49,500 nt of DNA from Lachnospiraceae bacterium (GTDB lineage: Bacteria; Bacillota; Clostridia; Lachnospirales; Lachnospiraceae), in contig JAFLTG010000011.1 in NCBI GenBank assembly GCA_022510545.1, positions 1-49,500 on the forward strand. Reading direction: 5' to 3'. Below the pieces are notes generated by a model, which searched no databases, was not told the DNA's origin, and saw nothing but the letters and a program-made list of their open reading frames with translations. Position numbers and translations under genes: made by a program. Below, piece by piece: positions 27,901 to 36,900 of the stretch. Each line of letters begins with the position of its first letter. Position 1 is the first letter of the stretch.

Positions 27901-30167
27901 GTTGTCGGATCATCAGGTTTTTCCATAGCAGTATTTGCTTCAACCTTTTTTACAAAACTATCTTCACCGTTACCAGGATTAAATGTCACAGTATAATAAA
28001 CCGTTGTAGCAACTCTTTGAATACCGCCTACCGAAACAAGCGTTGACTCGTATGTTGTTAATATTGTTTTTAATACTTCATCGACATCCGAAGATGTATC
28101 GGCATTTGGTGTATCAAATGAATACTTCAAGTCACCGCCGTTAACACGTCCTGCATGTGCCTTTACATTATTAGGGACATCGTCAACAGGATCAGGTTCA
28201 CAGCTATAAAAATCAGGCTGTATATCAAAGTTATTATAGGTATGCTCACCTTTTCTGGTTTTAACCTCAGGCGGAACCATGTCGCCTCTCTCTTTAACCT
28301 CGTATGCATCAAAATCTACAGATGCATCATCTGAAAAGTTATCAGATCGAGCATAATTTACAGTTGCCTCAAAAGTATCGTCTGTTGTTTCACTATCATT
28401 AGATAAAATTTCTTTATCATCATCAATACTATTTCCATCAAATACATTATCCGCATCTATATCTGAATTTTTATTCTCTTGAGATGTCTTATCTTCATCT
28501 ACTTCTGCATTTTCACCATCTTCAGATGCATTATCTTCATTTACTTCTGTATTTTCATCATCTTCAGATGACTTACCTTCATCTACTCCTGCGTTTTCAT
28601 TCTCCTCAGGCTCATCGTCTGTTACCGCATCCTCTCCATTAACATCCGCAAGGGCCTCATATTCACTTTCACCTAACGCAACATATGCAACGAATCCATC
28701 TGTTTCAATTTGAGATGAAACTGTTGAATCTTCAGTCTCTTTAGCTTTATAAGGATAGTAACGAGTCGCGCCTTCTATATGATTGTTATACGCTTTGATC
28801 ATACTACCGTCTTCGTATTCTTCATTAGGAGACACATCTTTAACAGATTCAAACTTTCCTTTACTGTCATACAAATCGGAACCCTGTTGTGATATCAACA
28901 TAGGATATGCGCAATTCCTAAAATAATTATTTTCGGCAAAAATAGAAGCTCCGCCTGCTGCCGCGCCAATACCATACTTTGAATTTCCATCATAATAGTT
29001 ATTATATATGTGAGTAGTAAAATAACGTATTCTGGGATGTCTGGAATCCGAATGGTCAAACCAGTTGTGGTGATAAGTAATACGGCCCACAAAATCCGGA
29101 TCATCATAACCTTCTCTTAATCCTAACAAACTGGATTTCCCTGAATCCCAGAAATGATTATAGGAGAATGTAATCAAATCAGACTTCTTACAGTCAAGCA
29201 TTCCGTCGCCCTTTTTCTGGTCACCTTCGCTTCCGGCATTACCATAGAAAAAGTCGCAATTATGTACCCAGATATGCGTATTATCCTGCTGTATACCAAT
29301 ATTATCTCCTTCCGTACTGTCACAGTTCATAAAACCAAGATTACGTATTTCAACATTAGACGCATTCAATACACGAATACCCCAGCCATTTGCTACAGCA
29401 TCCTCACCAACGCCTTCAACGGTGATACCTGCTCCAACATTTTTGCCATTTTCAATCGCAATATCACCTTTATCCATATCCTTAAAATCATTTACATTGC
29501 CGATAATACGAACATCAAGAGGTTTGGTTATCTTTAGGCTTTTGTATGCATTCAAAATATTTTGAAGACCTACATATTCTGTATTATCCTCTGATTTAAG
29601 CGTTACCCTATCCTTATTTGCATCAGTAACATAAATGACATAAGTGTCATCTTTTAAAGTTCCGTCCTTCTTATATGCGCCGGGTGTATTGATATTTACA
29701 TTTTCGGACTTGTCTTCATAATTCTGCCAGGCATAACCCGTACGGTCATGACTTGTTACATTTTCTATTGCCACAGTCTCTTCCGCAACAGTATCTCCTA
29801 CCTGCTTACTTCCATTAACTGTGTTTACCTTGACTGCAACAATCTTTATATACCATGTACCTTCTGTAAGACCAAGTATATCCGCCCGATAACAGTCCGG
29901 ATATTCTCTGATCAATTCATCATCAATCGGTTTATCAGGCCAATTTTTTTGATCCTTCGACACATACACCTGATATCCATCTGCACCCGTTACAGAATCC
30001 CACGTAACATATGCGCCCTCCTCATATCCGTTACTGGCTTTCACCGTAATCTGTCCTTCTGCCTGCACGGTCATCACTGCACCAAAATCCACAGCCGGAA
30101 CCGCAATAACCAATGCCAGCATCAACGCAAACGCTCTTTTTAACAGTTTCTTACTTTTTTTGCTCAT
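24996..30167 (-). CDS. Secreted pectate lyase (PL1) with InlB-type and Ig-like repeats
   Basis: A 1723-residue exported enzyme expected to cleave polygalacturonate by beta-elimination. Order: signal peptide (1-36, VQA|EG); FN3-like domain (about 38-135); PL1 right-handed beta-helix (about 145-500 and about 600-720) with HIWVHNCDFF, the Ca-site region DGMLDCK and the catalytic Arg block RHPRIR (376-381); InlB B-repeats (one at about 724-795, two or three at about 920-1150, with TFDGWYKD and YAKW motifs) around a beta-rich stretch at about 800-915; then a C-terminal array (about 1165-1723) homologous to that of the transglutaminase-like protein. An acidic repeat insert (about 505-600) interrupts the lyase region. 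No LPXTG or SLH anchor. ATG at 30167 follows AAGGAG. It lies 25 bp downstream of the HD-domain gene and is probably co-transcribed with it. Confidence 0.9.
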   Translation of the reverse strand: MSKKSKKLLKRAFALMLALVIAVPAVDFGAVMTVQAEGQITVKASNGYEEGAYVTWDSVTGADGYQVYVSKDQKNWPDKPIDDELIREYPDCYRADILGLTEGTWYIKIVAVKVNTVNGSKQVGDTVAEETVAIENVTSHDRTGYAWQNYEDKSENVNINTPGAYKKDGTLKDDTYVIYVTDANKDRVTLKSEDNTEYVGLQNILNAYKSLKITKPLDVRIIGNVNDFKDMDKGDIAIENGKNVGAGITVEGVGEDAVANGWGIRVLNASNVEIRNLGFMNCDSTEGDNIGIQQDNTHIWVHNCDFFYGNAGSEGDQKKGDGMLDCKKSDLITFSYNHFWDSGKSSLLGLREGYDDPDFVGRITYHHNWFDHSDSRHPRIRYFTTHIYNNYYDGNSKYGIGAAAGGASIFAENNYFRNCAYPMLISQQGSDLYDSKGKFESVKDVSPNEEYEDGSMIKAYNNHIEGATRYYPYKAKETEDSTVSSQIETDGFVAYVALGESEYEALADVNGEDAVTDDEPEENENAGVDEGKSSEDDENTEVNEDNASEDGENAEVDEDKTSQENKNSDIDADNVFDGNSIDDDKEILSNDSETTDDTFEATVNYARSDNFSDDASVDFDAYEVKERGDMVPPEVKTRKGEHTYNNFDIQPDFYSCEPDPVDDVPNNVKAHAGRVNGGDLKYSFDTPNADTSSDVDEVLKTILTTYESTLVSVGGIQRVATTVYYTVTFNPGNGEDSFVKKVEANTAMEKPDDPTTVPEGKVAFDGWYKGYRKWNFENVVTEDMTLVGQWLKEGEEPGGYEAKPIGTETVIHEFNKDGLESPYFDITGKLDTQAGTSASYNGVKYSSTKDGKGRLNLGETTKITFTTTTKAGIVLFLRTFADDKRVTIDGTDIYPTDGIITKILNDAKQHTITNKNTNQLYAIMVVPLDSSRQFTVTVYKEDGESPAELKVNEGNEITSAQLGTPSREGYKFSNWENNYGEEIKLPYLPLTDIAIKPRWLATVTFNTNGGSAVPAQEIKIGDKCTRPTTNPTREDYTFVDWYKDEACTQLYDFNAPVEENITIYAKWRSDNDPVKYTVTFKDDNGDIIGTTEVEAGQNCSKPSDPAKSGYTFDGWYKDPQFAEESKYEFNTPVNEDIILYAKWTLKSTNPGNDPDSTQGLKIEFKNEDKIYTYTGSAIKPEIIVTNSLNDKVLVEGVDYTVKYSNNVKPSTDSKRASITVTGKGIYAGKSNPKLFTIEKKDIGDTDNIKAGRIVVIKNQQAKLPILYYGSIKLTSKDIKFKNGNATFNGENENEKTIITGIGNNFTGEREIDVLVVADSKAAKAAAEKFTVELNKTALNGVKYTGNDLREQIRACITKVSDKKTGTALEANQYEIAFPDNVTDAGTVKFTIVGLDKYSGCNVVKSCKIQPKAIADADVVLAEKTENTDGKMVITGMIGTPSYKSTGATYDGLTLAWNYKDADDIPHTLPLTEGKDYKISYSGNKKASATPDSAKLTVTFKGNYKGKSVKKFSIGKAELSTETVSEDDILIADKVSKGKEGIYKSAPIVSMDGVTVKASEYDVAYYQDAGFTTPMDKDHKLKFTNITADKPYVTVYVKITAKAKSKNYKTTDGEKAIKGSYKVWVKKSNEVDLTKAKVVFYKDEAGKTKTSKLEYTGDVVVPGKVVVMIGKTEVSSDKYECKIINNVNKGKATVLVYAKDESGCIGAKTATYSIVSHSLNGFSW
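28470..28592. repeat. 42-bp tandem repeats encoding an acidic insert in the pectate lyase
   Basis: Two 42-bp units (28509-28550, 28551-28592) plus a related 39-bp unit (28470-28508). They encode a 14-residue pattern of the kind ENAEVDEDKTSEDG inside the region between the lyase core and its C-terminal part. Confidence 0.8.
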
Positions 30168-30192
30168 TACCCCATTGCTCCTTCCTGATTTT

Positions 30193-30780
30193 TTATTTAT
30201 TTTCCCCCATAAAATTGTTTACATCTTCCTCACATGAACGCATCGCCATGATAGTATCCTCCAGAAGTTTATCCAGCTCGATACCCATCATTTCCGCGCC
30301 GCGCTCTATAACTTCCCTTGAGCATCCGGCTGCAAAGGCCTTGCTCTTATATTTCTTTTTCAGGGATTTTAGTTCCATATCCTGTACACTCTTAGACGGT
30401 CTCATCAGTGCCGCTGCACCAATCAGACCTGAGAGTTCATCTACCGCATACAGCACCTTCTCCATCTCATGCTCAGGTTTAATATCAACAGTCAGCTCAT
30501 AACCGTGAGAACATACCGCATGAATAATATCCTCCGAAACGCCTCCTGCACGAAGCAGCTCCGGCGCCTTGATACAATGCTCTTCCGGATATTCTTCAAA
30601 ATCAATATCGTGCAGCAGCCCGACAATTCCCCAGTACTCTGCCTCATCTGAATATCCCAGTTCTTTGGCATACCATTTCATTATTCCCTCCACTGTCAGT
30701 GCGTGCTGGATATGAAACGGGTCCTTATTATGCTTTTTTAATAGTTCAAAAGCATCGTCTCTTTTTATGTATACACTCAT
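30193..30780 (-). CDS. HD-domain hydrolase
   Basis: A 195-residue cytosolic protein of the HD superfamily of metal-dependent phosphohydrolases. Ligand candidates are His26 (FHIQHALTVE), the HD pair His57-Asp58 (GLLHDIDFEEYPEEH) and Asp114 (YAVDELSGL). The C-terminal helix region (KSLKKKYKSKAFAAG) resembles a common clostridial group usually annotated simply as HD-domain protein or hydrolase. The substrate is unknown; nucleotides are typical of the superfamily. It is first in a two-gene unit with the pectate lyase, under a near-perfect promoter at 30828-30857. The pairing may reflect shared transcription only. Confidence 0.85.
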   Translation of the reverse strand: MSVYIKRDDAFELLKKHNKDPFHIQHALTVEGIMKWYAKELGYSDEAEYWGIVGLLHDIDFEEYPEEHCIKAPELLRAGGVSEDIIHAVCSHGYELTVDIKPEHEMEKVLYAVDELSGLIGAAALMRPSKSVQDMELKSLKKKYKSKAFAAGCSREVIERGAEMMGIELDKLLEDTIMAMRSCEEDVNNFMGENK

Positions 30781-30827
30781 TGAAAAAAATGCCCCTTTCA
30801 GACTGCAAATCTCACCTATTTTAAATA

Positions 30828-30857
30828 ATTATAGTATTTCAAAAAAGTGGTTGTCAA
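30828..30857 (-). promoter_or_regulatory. Consensus sigma-A promoter for the HD protein - pectate lyase unit
   Basis: Minus strand TTGACA, 18-base spacer, TATAAT: both hexamers are perfect. Transcription would start near 30821, about 40 bases before the HD gene's ATG. Confidence 0.8.
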
Positions 30858-30881
30858 GGTGCATTTTAAAGACAATAAACA

Positions 30882-30903
30882 GGTCAGGCGCAAGCGCCTG
30901 ACC
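30882..30903 (-). terminator. Terminator hairpin after the giant repeat protein gene
   Basis: GGTCAGGCG-CAAG-CGCCTGACC, a perfect 9-bp GC-rich stem 12 bases past the stop codon. On the minus strand it is followed by TGTTTATTG, a weak T-tract. Confidence 0.7.
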
Positions 30904-30915
30904 CCATTAAAATAC

Positions 30916-33900
30916 TTATTTAACTAAAACTTTATATGTTACATTTACATCCTTCATATTGCCTGCCTTGTCACGATAACGGACAGCAAACTTCACCTTC
31001 CATGTCTTTCCGGATTTAAGAATCTCTTTTCCGGTGTTCTGCGTTGACAAACGGATTGACTGTGTATCAGGATTATAATCATACAGAATCAAGTCATCCT
31101 TATAATTCAACAGACTCACATTACTTATTGCGACGTTTTTCTGCTTAAGCAGTGCATTAAAATCAATCTCTATTTCATTATTAAACTGTCTGTAAATCGT
31201 ATTACCGCCGGCAGACAAGGTCAATTTAGGTTTACCCTGCTTTACTTTAATGGTAAATTCTTTGGATGCAGCCTGATAGCTAGCATTGTCTTCATTTGTG
31301 ATATCAAATTCCGCCTTTACTTTATATGAAGATTTTGTAGTTACAGCCGCACCATCTTTTAGCCTTACTTCCAGCTTACCGTCTTTAAATACGCTGTCAA
31401 AAAGTGATTGATCCGTTCCTTTCAGACGGCCATCTGTAATCTCTCCTGCCAGATTATTAAGTTTCGGTGTATACACAATGGAGGTTCCGTCTCTGTCAAG
31501 TGCATCAATGGATCCTTTGGCAGTTAACTTAATACCTTTTTCCGGAGCAGTGTCTACAACTTTAACCTTCAAGGTTGCAGATACCACTTTGGTATGATCT
31601 TTATCATCATCCCAATCCCCTTCCAAATCAAACGTCATAGACACTTTGTATTGGTAAGTTCCGGTCTTGATGTTATTATGATTAAATTCCTTGTCAAACT
31701 CTGCAGTAAGCGTTCCATTCTTTGAGTTGTAATTTACAAGCAGACCATTATTATTATTTGACTTCGGTTTAACACTGATATCGTTTTTAATGACACTGCT
31801 GCATCCTTTCATACTCAAATTCGTTGTAAGCTTCTGGTTAGTCCAGACTGCATCGTTTTTATTCAAGGTAAGAGTTGAGGTACTCAGTTTAAATTTGGGT
31901 ATTGCATTGGTTACACTAATTTTGTAAGAGACTTCAACCGGGTTTTCCCAACCGTCTACATGTATCTGAATTTTAAACCGTGCTGTCTCTTTCTTGTAGC
32001 CACCTTCATCTCCACCATCCCCATCATCGTCTTCATCATCTTCACCACGTTTATTATGTTCATTAAGTTCATAATCTTCATAGTCTTCACCGCCTCCGGC
32101 ATCTCCTCCCAGTTCAAAGGACAAAATGCCTTTATCACCATCAAGATGTACGCCAAAGTCATTCTTTCCGGGTTTTGCGCTTCCTGTATTTCCACTATCT
32201 ATGCTGAGTGGTTTGCCGCTTGCATCTTTGCTGTTTAAAATCACAACTTTCTGTATGGCCAACGCTTTACCTGTTGCTTTATCCGTAAGGCTGACTTTTG
32301 ACTCGGTAACGTCTGCTCTTAAATAAAACGTATCGGAAGTCGACGACAATTTAATAGTGGGTTTAGTCTTAGACACACCTATGGTAATGTTTTTCTCGAT
32401 TGCAGTCGAATAGCCTTTCAACTTACAGCTAAGAACACCCTTTTTATCAGATATAGTTTCTCTTGTCCTTATGATTTCATACCGGGAGGAATCATCCGCC
32501 AGGGGTTTTATTTCAAAATCACAATCGCTCAACGTAAGTGTATCTATTTCATATCCGCCTGTATTGACTGTAAGCAAGCCATAGCCTTTTTCATTATCCA
32601 TTGCATAGAAAGTATTGACTTTCTGTGTTTGTTTGAAGGTAAGAGAAGGTGCTTTATCCTCTACTTTTATGGTCAGTGCTGCCTTATATGTTTCCTGATG
32701 CGATTCAGAAAGATTTTCACCTGAATTCTCATTCCAACTTACCGGAAGTTCTACGGTAACAACATACTTCTTCTTACTTAAATTCGTTACGTTTTTCGGA
32801 GAAAGCAGGTAATGGTGCAGAATGTATGCCCTATCTGCAGTTGGCTCCTGTTGACGATGTTCAATATCAAATAAACCGCTGTCATTTCCGCTAAGTACAA
32901 CACCTGCCGTTCCTAACTCAGTATCTTTTCTCGTTAATACAAGCACTTCTACTGACACATCTGTCAGTTTTTTATTGAGTATTACAGTAGAGCTGTCAAG
33001 CTTCGGTTCTCTGTCCGGAAATTCAAAACGGAACACTTTTGATGACTTCACTTCATCCATAGCCGTTACGGTAACATATACCACGCCACGCTTTTTCAAG
33101 GTATAAGGGATAGATACATCCATCCACTTACCTTCCTCGTCTTCGAATTCTGTGGCAGATACCTGTTTAACATTAAGGGTCATCATCGCAGTATCGTTGC
33201 TTTTGAATGTCAGCTTCTTGCCCGTTAAGTTTTTGTACCGCTCCTCTTCAATGAAGAAATGCAGCTTGGATTCGTCATATTTATAACTTACCTTGCTAAA
33301 ATCTACAGTCGGATGGTTGGTCACCGTAATGGAATATGTGCCTTTGAGAACCACCGCATTCGTATTGTCGGCATCCTTGATAGACACCGTAAAAGTCTTT
33401 TTCTCCGCTTTGCTGCCGCTTAATCTTCCTGTATAACGATAACTGATTTTTCCCGACGCATAACCGTCATTCACAAGAGTTCCTGTTACGGCAGGTTTGG
33501 AACTCCATTCTGTTTTTATTCTGTCAAAATAAGTTTTTAAAATATCTTCGCCATGTCTGTTTTTATAATATTCAACAATATCATCCCAACTTCCGCGGTC
33601 GGTTTCAAATCGGTACCCTAATTCAACGGTATCCCCATTTGCCACTGCCAAAGGAGCATCCGCACTATTTCCCGATTCATCAAAAGCTAGGAAAGAAATG
33701 CCTGTCAAAGTATACATATTAAGTGTAATGTTATACTCATTTTCCCTACCATCATTTACCTTATAGATTGCTTTAAATACAGCTTCTTCCTGTCCTTTAA
33801 ACTGTTTCAGGGATGTATTAGGTTCTACCCATGACCAGGTCCCTTCTTCCTTTGTTCCATCCCGATGAACCCATGAAGTCAAAGGAATACTGACATCGGA

Positions 33901-36900
33901 AAGCTTCAAGTCAAAGTTGGTAACGGCAAACACCTCCGGCCAATCCTCATCTGTAATCTTAACCGGATCAACTACCTTTACCGTACAGGTATCTTTTAAC
34001 ACATTGCTGCCTTCGGCAGGCTTAGTTGTATCTTTGATGTATGTTATGGTAATTTGCGTTTCTCCTGCTTTAAGCGCCCTGATGGTGCCGTCATATATCG
34101 GATTCTGTGAGTCTCGCCCGATATTTACCATTTCTACTATTGACGAATCCGAAACCTCCCACTTGATTTTCTCCGGATCGTCAAGTTCCCACTTTGTCTG
34201 TGCGGAATCAAATTCCACCTGAAGAGTCGTTTTTGCCGGCTCATAATTTTCACCTAACTCTATCGCTTCTTCCGGAGGCACTAATTTAATCGATTGCGCG
34301 GTCTTGGGCAGTATATGTATTTTGTATACGGAATTAACTTTACTTCCATAATATGGATAAATATATGCATATCCCGGTCCACCGGCACTAAGCACAGCTG
34401 ATGAAAGACTGACTTCTCCGGTACCTTTTAGAACCTTGTATTCAACACCGGAATTCAGCCCAAGTTCTTGCAAAGTTCTTGAAGTACCAACGTCAATCGT
34501 ATCCAAATCTTCACAGCAGAAAATAAGGTAAGGGGTTCCTGAACTCAGAGCGCCAACATTATAGATGTTCATATTTTCCTGTTCATACCAACCATAACTT
34601 CCATTCACCCACGAACTAATGCCGGCTTCTTCATCATCTGAAATCTTAAAGATATCCAGCTGCTTATTCTTTCCTCCAAAGACACTGCTTACACCCCATC
34701 CATAGACGCTCCATCCTTCAATGGAGAGGTCAACCTTATCTGCCACCGCTTGGAACCCACTATACAGCGTAAACCGCATATGGTTATCTTCGCTCATACA
34801 TGACGCATCCACATCCCCGGAAATACTTCTGGTTATTTTCTTCGGATGATAAAGTGTCCACATACAAGATCCACGACCGTAATCATGAAATCTATATTCA
34901 AAGCGGCAGCTATTACTTGCAGGGTCAAGCATATCAACAACTGTGTTGACAATATCCTTATCTATCTCTTTAGGAATATTTTTCCTCTCATACTCGTCAA
35001 CCAGCTCAAGTGTAATATTATCAAATATCATTACATCCTTATAAGTCTCAAGAATTTGCACTATCCGTTCTTTGGTCAGGCCATAGCCATATATGAACAG
35101 TGTTTTCTCTCCTGTCTCCGGATCAACGTCAATCCCGCCAAGATAGTCATCCTCTGAAGAACCTACAACGATTTTATATGCCTTGAAACAGTCTTCTCCT
35201 CCTGTCTGATACTTGGCTATGACATAGGTATCTCCTCCGACAACGGCTGTCACCATACCCGTATCATCAACGGTTGCCACATATTCCGTTAAAGATTTCC
35301 ATACAGCGCCATCCGGTGCATCAGGCAGCTGCAGCGTTTCTCCGGGCATTAAGGATATCGGCTCTACTCCTTCATTATCCGCATCACCTTCGCAGTACAT
35401 CAGCAGATATTCCGAGTCTTCGGCTATATACGCTGCATTTATCGATACCCCATAATCTCCGTAGTAAGCAGTGCGGTACCATCCGACAGTCCCGATAATT
35501 TCACCGTTTTTAAGCAGGAAAATTGTAAGGTATCCCCCATTGCCTCCAAACAGCTTATCAGAAATCTTACCGGTATCATCCTTCCATGCATTCCGCTCCA
35601 AATATATTTCCGACCACTGTGCAGGGAGTCCTTCAAGTGAATGATTCACTTTTAATTTGATTCCCTGATAATCCGCATTAGAAGCTTTTTGTGCTGTAAC
35701 GGCATCGGTAAAGTCAAAGTTGACACCCTCAGTTGTCTGAGGATTATAGAGTATTAATGATGTATAATCAGAATCTTCACTATTACTGAAACGATATTCC
35801 ACATTACCGGTATATGTAAAACCGGCAGCTTCTGCATTTTCTACCATAATATCCACTGCGGCATTGATAACTTCTCTGTCAATTTCATGTTTGTCATTAG
35901 GCGTAAAGTCAAAAACTATTTTATTAAACTTTTGACCTTTTTCCTGATATTCTTTTAATATCTCAATAACCTGCTGTGCCTCAAGTTCTCCGGAATCTGT
36001 GTCGCGCCAGTCAAAAACAAGCTTATTAATCTGAATTCCATTTACAGTCTCTTTCTCAATTACTCCTTTATAATAATTCGAGGGTTCGTCGATTTTTATG
36101 CGGTATACCGTGTGGATGTAATTATATGTTCCTGAATCATTCGCGCTGATAGCGTAAGCAAAACAAACATAAGCTTCTCCCGTATCGGCTTTTGTAGTCA
36201 CATATCCGTCTCTATCTGCATCTTCTATCAGCGTACTCCCAAAGGTAATACATTGACGTGCCTCTTCATCATTATAAATATCCTCAGGAAAAACCATCAA
36301 TTGTACCTTACTATTCGGCGGAATCACCTTGGGTCTTACACCTGCGTTATCCGTATCTCCTTCACAACATATAATCAGGTGCTTCACACCCGGTACCAAG
36401 CTGTTAACATTGTTGATGGTTATCCCCTTTTCATCACAATATGCTGAACAGCCTTCTTTAATGGCATCTATGTGATTTCTCTGCATTGTAAATACTTTGA
36501 GGTTCAGATTCCTGCCTCCAAAAATCACATCGGAAATCACCCCGTTTGAAAGCCAATTACTATTTTCTACATACAGTCCAATGTTCGTGGCATGGAGCTT
36601 ACTCATATCTGTATTGCCGCTCAGCTGTATCGAGATACCCTGCTTTTTATAGTCATTACTACTATTGCCACGATTCACTGTGGCCGCTCCGTACACACCG
36701 AAGTCTCCTTCATCGAATTCGGAAGGCTTAACAAGAGTCCACTTATAAGTAGTCGCACCATCATAAAAAGAGTATTCAATTCCGCTCTGATTATCTGAAG
36801 GATTCAAAAGCTCTATTGCTTTATTAACAACATCGCTTGAAATTACAGCATCTGCTTCATATTTCAATCTGAGTGAAATCAAGTTGAAATATTGGTCATT

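Noticed and set aside
28470-28592. Repeat array that might be mistaken for a CRISPR
   Set aside because: The units are directly adjacent without spacers and encode protein in frame.
31956-32195. Minus-strand overlapping ORF of 79 codons inside the giant protein gene
   Set aside because: Out-of-frame shadow of the acidic low-complexity codons in the real gene.
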